The translations under genes and the position numbers were made by a program. A stretch of 13,763 nucleotides of DNA from Bacteroidales bacterium (GTDB lineage Bacteria; Bacteroidota; Bacteroidia; Bacteroidales; ML635J-15): positions 1 through 13,763 of the forward strand of contig JALOAQ010000079.1 of NCBI GenBank assembly GCA_023228725.1. Direction: 5' to 3'. A model generated the notes under the pieces. The model did not search any database. It had not been told where the DNA came from and saw nothing but the letters and a program-made list of their open reading frames with translations. Numbering within the stretch: the first letter of the stretch is position 1; each line of letters begins with the position of its first letter. Below are positions 7,647 through 13,763 of the stretch, piece by piece.

Positions 7647-8216
7647 ATGAAAAGTCAAGAAATAATAAAAAGAGCAATAAAAATTTTACTTAATCCTATT
7701 ACCGGCTGGCAAGAAAACCAAGTCAAAGAGTTTAGCTATAGGAATTTAATTAACCCTATTTTTATAATTACTTTGATAATATTATTTTCATCAAGGTTAG
7801 TTGGAAATACAATTTCTAAATTTGCCACAATAGATTTTATTTACATTCTTTCTTTTTCATTTGCGATGCTGATTGTGGATATAATTTATTTTTTTCTTCT
7901 AATAACTATATTAAATTCACTTTCCCCGTATTACAATATAAGTGCAGGGAAAAATAAGATTTCTTTTTTTATTTACACTTGTTTATTACCTTTTTATTTT
8001 TCTATTATAATTTACAATTTATTCCCTGCTTTATACTTTATAAATATAATAATAATTTATTCTTTTCTTGTGTTTTATTGGGGTTTAAAAAATTATTTAC
8101 AAGTTAAACACAAAGATGCTTTGATTATATTTATTTCATTTTCATTAATAATCTTAGGTTCTTACTTAGTTTTAAACTTTCTTTTTGTTCGTCCTTTTTT
8201 CGATTTTATATTTTAA
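7647..8216 (+). CDS. Yip1-like multi-pass membrane protein
   Basis: A 189-residue integral membrane protein with about five hydrophobic segments (roughly residues 36-55, 63-91, 105-125, 129-148 and 157-180). The cytoplasmic-looking N-terminus contains LLNPITGWQ (14-22), a signature of bacterial YIP1-family proteins in this phylum. Its function is unknown; no catalytic motif is visible. The frame opens at a TTG at 7626, but ATG 7647 is the better start because the earlier codon lies inside the candidate promoter and the NP-x-x-GW segment falls at the usual short distance from Met. It is followed after 3 nt by smpB and then plsY, so it is probably first in a three-gene transcription unit. The family assignment rests on fold pattern and the N-terminal motif only. 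Confidence 0.72.
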   Translation: MKSQEIIKRAIKILLNPITGWQENQVKEFSYRNLINPIFIITLIILFSSRLVGNTISKFATIDFIYILSFSFAMLIVDIIYFFLLITILNSLSPYYNISAGKNKISFFIYTCLLPFYFSIIIYNLFPALYFINIIIIYSFLVFYWGLKNYLQVKHKDALIIFISFSLIILGSYLVLNFLFVRPFFDFIF

Positions 8217-8219
8217 TTT

Positions 8220-8672
8220 ATGAGTGCAAAAATTTCCACATTTAAAAATAAAAAAGCTTACTATCAATATGAATTTATTGAAAAGTTTATTGCCGGTATT
8301 GTGTTGTTAGGAACAGAAATAAAATCAATTCGTGATGGAAAAATTAACTTTACCGATTCTTATTGTGTTTTTCGTAATGGCGAGTTATGGGTTACAGGAA
8401 TTCATATTGCTGAATATATTTTAGGCACTTGTAATAATCACGAGGCACGTAGAGATAGAAAATTATTATTAAACAGACGTGAATTAAATAAACTTCAAAA
8501 AAAAGTAAGTGAAAAAGGCTTTACAATCATTCCTATTAGCATGATTTTAAATGAAAAAGGTTTAGCAAAATTAGAAATTGCTTTGGCCCGAGGAAAAAAG
8601 CTTCATGATAAACGTGAAGATTTAAAAGCCAAAGATTCAAAGCGAGATATGGACAGATATAATAAATTTTAG
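8220..8672 (+). CDS. smpB: SsrA-binding protein SmpB
   Basis: SmpB binds tmRNA and delivers it to ribosomes stalled on mRNAs lacking a stop codon, starting trans-translation. The 150 residues match the family length. Diagnostic segments are NKKAYYQYE (10-18), the beta-barrel GTEIKSIRDGKINFTDSY (31-48), NHEARRDRKLLL (73-84) and the basic C-terminal tail RGKKLHDKREDLKAKDSKR (124-142), which enters the mRNA channel in place of mRNA. The ATG at 8220 is 3 nt after the preceding stop, and plsY begins 2 nt after this stop, which indicates co-transcription and probably translational coupling. The partner tmRNA gene (ssrA) is not in this window. Confidence 0.98.
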   Translation: MSAKISTFKNKKAYYQYEFIEKFIAGIVLLGTEIKSIRDGKINFTDSYCVFRNGELWVTGIHIAEYILGTCNNHEARRDRKLLLNRRELNKLQKKVSEKGFTIIPISMILNEKGLAKLEIALARGKKLHDKREDLKAKDSKRDMDRYNKF

Positions 8673-8674
8673 TT

Positions 8675-9304
8675 ATGTTTAAATATATTATTTTATTTTC
8701 AATTTTATCTTATTTAATTGGTTCATTTAGTTCAGCTGTTTGGTTTGGTCGCTGGTTTTGGAATACAGATGTAAGAAATTTTGGAAGTAAAAATGCAGGT
8801 GCAACAAATACTTTTCGGGTGTTAGGAGCAAAAGCTGGTATAATAGTTTTTATTACAGATGTTTTAAAAAGTTTTTCAGCTATACAGCTTATTCATTTTG
8901 TGCCGGAAATTTCAAAAAACAGTGAATTATATTTTCAAATCATGATTCTTTTTGGTGGCCTTGCCATAATTGGGCATATTTTTCCAATTTTTTCACAATT
9001 TAAAGGCGGAAAAGGTGTTGCTTCTATGTTAGGTTTTATTATTGCTATTCATCCATTGGCTGCAGCAATCACATTTGGAGTATTTTTAATAGTATTTCTT
9101 ATAAGTCGTATTGTTTCAGTTTCATCACTATCGGCAGCATTATTATTTCCGCTTATAATTTATATTTTAGAAAAAGGCGATTCATTAACTTTAAATATTT
9201 TTTCTTTAATTGCCACCTGTTTAATTCTTATAACACATAAAAAAAATATTAAAAGATTGTTAAAAGGCGAGGAAAAGCCCTTGAATTTCTCCAAAAAGGC
9301 TTAG
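8675..9304 (+). CDS. plsY: acyl-phosphate glycerol-3-phosphate acyltransferase PlsY
   Basis: PlsY is an inner-membrane enzyme that transfers acyl groups from acyl-phosphate (made by PlsX) to glycerol-3-phosphate, giving lysophosphatidic acid in phospholipid synthesis. The 209 residues contain several hydrophobic segments and all the family motifs: YLIGSFSSA near the N-terminus (13-21), NFGSKNAGATN (35-45), GHIFPIFSQFKGGKGVA (100-116), and a short cytoplasmic tail THKKNIKRLLKGEE (187-200). The ATG is 2 nt after the smpB stop. The stop codon overlaps a promoter candidate for the next gene. The partner plsX is not in the window. Confidence 0.97.
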   Translation: MFKYIILFSILSYLIGSFSSAVWFGRWFWNTDVRNFGSKNAGATNTFRVLGAKAGIIVFITDVLKSFSAIQLIHFVPEISKNSELYFQIMILFGGLAIIGHIFPIFSQFKGGKGVASMLGFIIAIHPLAAAITFGVFLIVFLISRIVSVSSLSAALLFPLIIYILEKGDSLTLNIFSLIATCLILITHKKNIKRLLKGEEKPLNFSKKA

Positions 9305-9309
9305 TTTTG
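9281..9309 (+). promoter_or_regulatory. candidate promoter for the M13 peptidase gene, overlapping the plsY stop
   Basis: TTG at 9281-9283 and TAGTTTTG at 9302-9309 are separated by 18 bases, within the 17-23 range described for the Bacteroidota TTG/TAnnTTTG promoter. The -7 box uses the plsY TAG stop (9302-9304). The peptidase ATG lies 17 bases after the box. It is one of two sites in the window where both boxes fit the spacing. Confidence 0.45.
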
Positions 9310-9326
9310 CCGAAAAACATTATAAA

Positions 9327-11378
9327 ATGAAAACTTTTTTAAATTATTTAACATTCTTAATTGCTTTAATAAGCATTATTTCATGTAATTCAGTAGATAA
9401 AAAAATGGAAACACAAAAACAAACTACAAAAGCAATAGACCTTGCAGATTTAGATACTACAATTAGTCCGGCTGAAAATTTTTATCAATATGCCACAGGT
9501 GGTTGGCAAAAAAACAATCCATTACCTGACGAAGAATCAAGATTTGGCTCTTTTGATTTATTGGCAAAAGAAACCAACCAAAAAGTAAATGACATAATTA
9601 TAGGTTTAACAAAACAAGAAAATAAAGAAAATAGTATTGAATGGAAAATTGCGACTTTCTATAATTTAGGAATGGACAGCGTAAAATTAGATAAAGACGG
9701 AATAAAACCCATTGAAGATTATCTAAATAAAATTGAAGCAATTTCGACCAAAGATGAAGTTTTGCAATGTATTGCCAATTTTCACCAATTAGGAATTTCA
9801 AGTTCTTTTTCAATTTTTGGCTCTGCTGATAGAGAAAATAGCGAAATGGAAATTGCTTATTTATATCAAGGTGGATTAGGTTTGCCAAACAGAGATTATT
9901 ATATTTCAGAAGATGCAAGATCAATTGAAATTAGAAATGAATACAAAAAACATATTGATAGATTATTTAATTTATTTGAAATTAATAATTCTGAATCCAA
10001 AAATATTTCAGAAATAATATTTGCTTTTGAGTACAAACTTGCAAACCACTCAATGACAAATTTAGAATTAAGGGATCCATATTCAACAACTAATAGGTTA
10101 AATACCGCTGAACTGAAAGCACTTTCTCCGGATTTTGATTTTGAAAAATACTTCACATATATAAATCTTGCCGAACAAAAAGTAGTTAATATTAGTCAGC
10201 CTAAATTTTTTGCAGAATTTAACAATATTTTTAAAACCACAGATATTGAGACTTGGAAAATATATTTAAAATGGAATTTAATTAGAGCTTCTTCACCATA
10301 TTTAAGTACAGAAATAGCCGATGCTTCTTGGGAATTTTACGGTAAATTTTTAACAGGTGCATTAGTACAGCAAGAAACTTGGCGTAAAGTTGTTAATAAA
10401 ACTAATTCAAGCATGGGCGAAGCAATTGGTCAAATTTTTGTAAAAGAATATTTTCCGCCAGAAGCAAAACAAAGAATGGAAGTTTTAGTTGAAAATTTAA
10501 GAGTTGCTTTTGCTAAAAGAATTGAAAAACTCGACTGGATGAGCGATGTTACAAAAGTACAAGCTAAAGAAAAATTAGCAGCAATAAATGTAAAAATTGG
10601 TTATCCAAACAAATGGAAAGATTTTTCTAAATTAGAAATCAAGAATGATTATTATTTTTCAAATATTTTACGCGCCAACAAGTTTGAGTTTGAAGATATG
10701 ATTTCCAAAATAGGCAAAGCTGTTGATAAAGAGCAGTGGTTTATGAATCCACAAACTGTAAATGCCTATTATAGTGCAAGTATGAACGAAATATGTTTTC
10801 CTGCAGGAATTTTGCAAGCTCCATTTTTTTATTTAGATGCAGACGATGCAGTTAATTACGGAGCTATAGGCGTTGTTATCGGGCATGAGATGACGCATGG
10901 TTTTGATGATAAAGGAAGAGCTTACGACAAAGATGGAAATCTCAAAGATTGGTGGACAGAAGAAGACGCTAAACGCTTTGATGAGAAATCAAAAGTTTTA
11001 GTAGAGCGTTTTAATAATATTGATGTTTTGCCTGACTTAAAAGCAGATGGTAAATTATCTTTAGGAGAAAACATTGCTGATTATGGAGGTTTAAAAATAT
11101 CTTACGATGCTTTAATGATAGCTTTAGATGGCAAAACACCTGAAAACATTGATGGATTTACTGCACAACAAAGATTTTACTTATCTTATGCAAAAATTTG
11201 GGGACAAAATATTCGAACAACAGAAATTCGCAGAAGAACAAAAGAAGACGTTCACTCTCTTGGCGAATGGCGAGTAAACGGACAAGTTCCGGGAATAAAA
11301 GAATTTCATGAAGCTTTTGGTGTAAAACCCGGCGATAAAATGTATCTACCTCCTGAAAAATGGGCAAGTATTTGGTAA
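9327..11378 (+). CDS. M13 (neprilysin/PepO) family zinc metallopeptidase, lipoprotein
   Basis: A 683-residue zinc endopeptidase of family M13, expected to cut short peptides outside the cytoplasm. The N-terminus is a lipoprotein signal with lipobox I-I-S-C (Cys20). The residues after Cys20 (NSVDKK) are not the acidic run often linked to surface export in this phylum, so a periplasmic location is more likely, though this is uncertain. The N-terminal M13 domain begins near residue 40 (DTTISPAENFYQYATGGW). The C-terminal catalytic domain shows NAYYS (479-483, substrate binding), HEMTH (520-524, zinc ligands His520 and His524, catalytic Glu521) and ENIADYGG (third ligand Glu581, Asp585). The C-terminus VNGQVPGIKEFHEAFGV and a final Trp are typical of the family. 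All catalytic residues are present. It lies 22 nt after plsY and may have its own promoter. Identity with E. coli-type pepO naming is not claimed. Confidence 0.95.
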   Translation: MKTFLNYLTFLIALISIISCNSVDKKMETQKQTTKAIDLADLDTTISPAENFYQYATGGWQKNNPLPDEESRFGSFDLLAKETNQKVNDIIIGLTKQENKENSIEWKIATFYNLGMDSVKLDKDGIKPIEDYLNKIEAISTKDEVLQCIANFHQLGISSSFSIFGSADRENSEMEIAYLYQGGLGLPNRDYYISEDARSIEIRNEYKKHIDRLFNLFEINNSESKNISEIIFAFEYKLANHSMTNLELRDPYSTTNRLNTAELKALSPDFDFEKYFTYINLAEQKVVNISQPKFFAEFNNIFKTTDIETWKIYLKWNLIRASSPYLSTEIADASWEFYGKFLTGALVQQETWRKVVNKTNSSMGEAIGQIFVKEYFPPEAKQRMEVLVENLRVAFAKRIEKLDWMSDVTKVQAKEKLAAINVKIGYPNKWKDFSKLEIKNDYYFSNILRANKFEFEDMISKIGKAVDKEQWFMNPQTVNAYYSASMNEICFPAGILQAPFFYLDADDAVNYGAIGVVIGHEMTHGFDDKGRAYDKDGNLKDWWTEEDAKRFDEKSKVLVERFNNIDVLPDLKADGKLSLGENIADYGGLKISYDALMIALDGKTPENIDGFTAQQRFYLSYAKIWGQNIRTTEIRRRTKEDVHSLGEWRVNGQVPGIKEFHEAFGVKPGDKMYLPPEKWASIW

Positions 11379-11379
11379 A

Positions 11380-11411
11380 AATTGTTAAAATTTATTAACA
11401 CTTAAACAATT
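11380..11411 (+). terminator. inverted repeats just after the peptidase gene
   Basis: AATTGTT (11380-11386) can pair with AACAATT (11405-11411). An alternative inner hairpin pairs TGTTAA (11383-11388) with TTAACA (11395-11400) over a 6-base loop. Both start within 5 bases of the stop codon. No T-run follows and the stems are AT-rich, so any terminator function is doubtful. Confidence 0.25.
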
Positions 11412-11613
11412 ACTATTACACAATCATAAGTTTTTACAATTCTGAAAAACTTTTTTTAACATACAAAATCTAATCAGTATTTGTGTATTATAATTTAGAA
11501 TTATAAAAAGTTTAAGCTTAACAAATCAATCACTAACACCATTATTCAAAAAGAAAATTGTATTCATGTTACTAGAATATCCTAAATAAATCTTTAAAAA
11601 ATTTAATAAACAT

Positions 11614-11632
11614 AGGGATAATTACCCTTTTT
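11614..11632 (+). terminator. small hairpin with T-run in the spacer
   Basis: AGGG (11614-11617) and CCCT (11625-11628) frame a 7-base AT loop, and the T-run 11628-11632 follows directly. The stem is only 4 bp but it is the only GC-containing stem in the spacer. It could end transcription from the peptidase gene about 240 bases after its stop. Confidence 0.3.
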
Positions 11633-11704
11633 ATTACTTTATTACCAAACTAAGTAGTTAATTCTATTAATAATTTCATATTATTGTTATAAAACTATAT
11701 TATA

Positions 11705-11738
11705 TTTGCAAACAGAAAACAAATAAGAATTATTTTTG
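11705..11738 (+). promoter_or_regulatory. candidate promoter for the terminal secreted-protein gene
   Basis: TTTG at 11705-11708 and TATTTTTG at 11731-11738 are separated by 22 bases, within the 17-23 range for Bacteroidota promoters. The upstream element is itself part of another TAnnTTTG box (TATATTTG, 11701-11708), so two overlapping start sites are possible. Either would give a leader of roughly 125-155 bases before the ATG at 11870, containing the small ORF at 11758. Confidence 0.4.
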
Positions 11739-11757
11739 TTTTTATTTAGATTTAGAT

Positions 11758-11859
11758 ATGTATGACGTAGCCATCAAGGAAATTAGTTTAGTTATGAAAC
11801 ATATATTTTTAAGGCAACGAGAATATAATTTTCACGTTTATTATTTTAGAATATTATAA
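11758..11859 (+). CDS. hypothetical 33-residue leader ORF
   Basis: ATG at 11758 opens a 33-codon frame ending at TAA 11857-11859, ten bases before the ATG of the next gene. The frame is open further upstream, back to a TAA at 11671-11673, which is long for DNA this AT-rich. The peptide starts MYDVAIKEISLVMKH and is rich in aromatic and basic residues. I do not recognise it, and it has no signal peptide. It begins about 20 bases after the promoter box at 11731-11738, so it could be a translated upstream ORF in the leader. It could equally be chance; there is no ribosome-binding site or homology to support it. Confidence 0.15.
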   Translation: MYDVAIKEISLVMKHIFLRQREYNFHVYYFRIL

Positions 11860-11869
11860 TATTTTTGAT

Positions 11870-13763
11870 ATGAAGAAAACTATAATCCTGAGTATTTTTA
11901 TTTTTATTAGCTTATTTTCATTAAAAGTTCAGTCTCAAGTAACTGTTACTGTTGGTACGGGAACTATACAAGCACAGTATAATCCTGTTCGCACATTTTG
12001 GGGCTATAATTATACTCAACAAATTTATACAGCAACAGAAATATCAGCTGCTGGCGCGGCTCCAGGTATGCAAATAAACGCAATTAGATTTTATTGGGAA
12101 GGAGTTGGAACAATTGCAAACACAGATATTTGGACTGTTTTTATGGGAGAAGTTGCTCAATCTAATTTCACATCTACTAGCAATTGGGTGCCTTTTTCCT
12201 CACTTACAGAAGTTTATACAGGTAATATTAGTTTGCCAGCTTCGGCAGGTTGGTTTACAATTACACTAACAAATCCTGTTATATGGAATGGCAGTAATAT
12301 TGTTGTTGCTATAGATGAAAACGTTTCTGGCTATGGTCCATCAGAAACAAGATGGAGAGGCTCTAGTACGCCTGATAACAAATCTATTTATTATTACAGC
12401 GATGGCACTAATCCTGATCCTTCTTCTCCACCTACAGCAAGCGGTACTACAACAACTCGTCCAAATATACAGTTTGAAATGACTTCACTCGACCCTTGTG
12501 TAGGCGAACCTGAACCTGGTACTGCAAGCATTAGCGATGCTGTTGGTTGTGTTGGAGCAAATTTTACGCTTAGCTCTACAGACGCAACAATTGGTGCCGG
12601 CATTACTTATCATTGGCAAACTTCATCTGACCCCGATGGTCCATGGACAGATATTCCTGCTCCTAATGGAACAAATTTAACTTGTGTTACAAGCACAACT
12701 ACAGACGCGTATTACAGGTTAAGAATTCATTGTGCGAACTCAGGATTATGGGGGACTTCAAATGTTGTATCATACTCAACAGAAGGTGATGCTTGCTTGT
12801 GTGGTAACTATCCTGCAATTTACGCAAGTTCAACTGCAGACGAGGATATTTCTAATGTAACAATAGGCTCATGGTCTAATAGCTCTACTTGTTCAACCAT
12901 AGCTCCTGGCCTAGGTTCTATTCAAAACAGATATAGTAATTATGTTGGCGAAATTGCTGGACCTATAGTTATGCAAGGGGAAACCGTTAATTTCAGTTTA
13001 ACTCAAACTAGCTGTGGCTCAGGCTCATACAATAATGGTTTTCAATTATATATTGATTGGAATATGGATGGAGATTTTCAAGATGCAGGAGAACAAGTTT
13101 ATAATCAACCTACAGCTAGCTCAGGCAATCATACAAAAACTGGAACTTTTACTGTGCCTATGACTGCAACTCCTGGCACAACAAGAATGCGTGTAGTTGT
13201 AACAGAAACTACATTCCCTACTGGTACAAACTATGCCCACACAGCATACTCGTGGGGAGAAACAGAAGACTATTGTATAACTATTGTCGCTGCTGAAGAT
13301 TGCGATGGTATGCCTATAGCAGGAACAGCTATGCCTGCTACTCAGATAATACCTAGTGGTGGTACAGCAAGTTTAAATTTATCAGGAAATACTGTAGCAG
13401 CTGGACTATCGTATCAATGGCAGAGGTCAACATCCCAATCAGGTCCTTTTACTAATATTGTTGGGGCAAACACACAAAATTATACTACTGGCGCTTTAAC
13501 AAGTTCATATTATTATCGTTGTATACTTACTTGTGTTGCTACAGGCGATGCTGCAACATCTTCTGTTGCTTTTGTTGAAGTAGTTGCTGCCTTTAACATG
13601 TCTAATACAACAATAACAACTTGTGGCTCAATCTTTTATGATGCTGGGGGACCCACAGGAACTTATGACCCTAATTCAAATATTACTCTTACTATAATGC
13701 CTGAGATTCCAGGTACTTTTGTTGAAGTTACTTTTAATAGTTTTGCTATTGAAAATAGCTACG
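11870..13763 (+). CDS. large secreted multidomain protein with Ig-like, GEVED and CUB-like modules (partial, runs off the right edge)
   Basis: The frame is open from ATG 11870 to the end of the window: 631 complete codons and no stop. Residues 1-22 form a Sec signal peptide (MKK, then a hydrophobic core, cleavage likely after VQS). Residues about 23-210 are a beta-rich N-terminal region of the type seen in Bacteroidota surface proteins. An Ig-like module follows (about 219-305, core YHWQ at 247). Next is a GEVED module (about 308-470) with the acidic, calcium-site-like stretch IDWNMDGDFQDAGEQ (395-409) and its hallmark GETEDYC near 463-469. A second Ig-like module follows (about 480-575, core YQWQ at 515), then the start of a CUB-like domain from Cys585 (CGSIFYDAGGPTGTY). 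Paired cysteines fit an extracytoplasmic protein. Type IX secretion is plausible, but its C-terminal signal is beyond the edge. GC content is visibly higher than in neighbouring genes. Role, inferred only: adhesion, matrix or exoenzyme. Confidence 0.87.
   Translation, partial: MKKTIILSIFIFISLFSLKVQSQVTVTVGTGTIQAQYNPVRTFWGYNYTQQIYTATEISAAGAAPGMQINAIRFYWEGVGTIANTDIWTVFMGEVAQSNFTSTSNWVPFSSLTEVYTGNISLPASAGWFTITLTNPVIWNGSNIVVAIDENVSGYGPSETRWRGSSTPDNKSIYYYSDGTNPDPSSPPTASGTTTTRPNIQFEMTSLDPCVGEPEPGTASISDAVGCVGANFTLSSTDATIGAGITYHWQTSSDPDGPWTDIPAPNGTNLTCVTSTTTDAYYRLRIHCANSGLWGTSNVVSYSTEGDACLCGNYPAIYASSTADEDISNVTIGSWSNSSTCSTIAPGLGSIQNRYSNYVGEIAGPIVMQGETVNFSLTQTSCGSGSYNNGFQLYIDWNMDGDFQDAGEQVYNQPTASSGNHTKTGTFTVPMTATPGTTRMRVVVTETTFPTGTNYAHTAYSWGETEDYCITIVAAEDCDGMPIAGTAMPATQIIPSGGTASLNLSGNTVAAGLSYQWQRSTSQSGPFTNIVGANTQNYTTGALTSSYYYRCILTCVATGDAATSSVAFVEVVAAFNMSNTTITTCGSIFYDAGGPTGTYDPNSNITLTIMPEIPGTFVEVTFNSFAIENSY

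Larger units (their letters stand above)
11379..11869. other. 491-bp AT-rich spacer without a recognisable gene
   Basis: This is the longest gap in the window. It holds the inverted repeats at 11380-11411, a small hairpin with T-run at 11614-11632, TAnnTTTG-type boxes at 11701-11708, 11731-11738 and 11860-11867, and a 33-codon ORF at 11758-11859. No tRNA, rRNA, insertion sequence or recognisable coding remnant was seen on either strand. It most likely contains the control region of the large secreted-protein gene that starts at 11870. Confidence 0.6.

Noticed and set aside
9598..10156. Two minus-strand open frames (9598-9924 and 9899-10156) inside the M13 peptidase gene
   Set aside because: Both oppose a complete, well-conserved plus-strand gene and have no recognisable product or start context.
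11158..11367. Minus-strand open frame of 69 codons at the end of the peptidase gene
   Set aside because: It overlaps the conserved C-terminal M13 block and gives no recognisable protein.
11613..11621. Resemblance to the first half of the I-SceI homing site (TAGGGATAA)
   Set aside because: Only nine bases match; the second half of the site is absent, and the sequence is better read as a short hairpin with a T-run.
11860..11867. TATTTTTG two bases before the ATG at 11870 as the main promoter of the terminal gene
   Set aside because: Transcription would begin inside or after the start codon, and the signal peptide beginning at that ATG is convincing; the upstream boxes are better placed.
12394..12603. 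Minus-strand open frame of 69 codons inside the terminal gene
   Set aside because: The plus strand carries a continuous multidomain frame here; the antisense frame is low-complexity and lacks any known motif.

Overview
The window looks like a chromosomal segment of a low-GC member of the Bacteroidota. The reasons are the very AT-rich genes and spacers, candidate promoters of the Bacteroidota type (TAnnTTTG, in one or two cases with an upstream TTG/TTTG), start codons without clear Shine-Dalgarno sequences, a lipoprotein-type M13 peptidase, and a final gene with the Ig-like/GEVED/CUB architecture common in secreted proteins of this phylum. The genus cannot be read from the sequence.

Layout: bases 1-57 may hold the last codons of an upstream gene. 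Mfd, the transcription-repair coupling factor, fills 182-3562. A two-gene unit follows with a 3-nt gap: an MBOAT (AlgI-like) membrane O-acyltransferase and an AlgJ/AlgX-like SGNH protein, together a probable polysaccharide O-acetylation pair. Five 16-bp tandem units begin on the stop codon of the second gene. miaA, the only minus-strand gene, converges on them from the right. A divergent spacer of about 230 bp leads into a compact plus-strand cluster: a Yip1-like membrane protein, smpB, plsY and a secreted M13 metallopeptidase. The first three lie 2-3 nt apart. The peptidase has its own promoter candidate overlapping the plsY stop codon.

A 491-bp AT-rich spacer (11379-11869) then holds weak hairpins, several TAnnTTTG boxes and an unrecognised 33-codon ORF. 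It precedes a long ORF starting at 11870 that is still open at the right edge. Its 631 complete codons encode a Sec signal peptide, an N-terminal beta-rich region, two Ig-like modules, a GEVED module between them and the start of a CUB-like domain. It is probably a large cell-surface or secreted protein, possibly a type IX secretion substrate, but the C-terminal sorting domain that would show this lies outside the window.

Most of the window is housekeeping: DNA repair, tRNA modification, ribosome rescue and phospholipid synthesis. I found no convincing new multi-gene system. The points most worth following are the altered P-loop and GTGKD motif of MiaA, the SGNH protein with Gly where the Asp of the DxHW motif is expected, the possible leaderless GTG start of mfd, the 16-bp tandem repeats, and the leader region of the final surface-protein gene.
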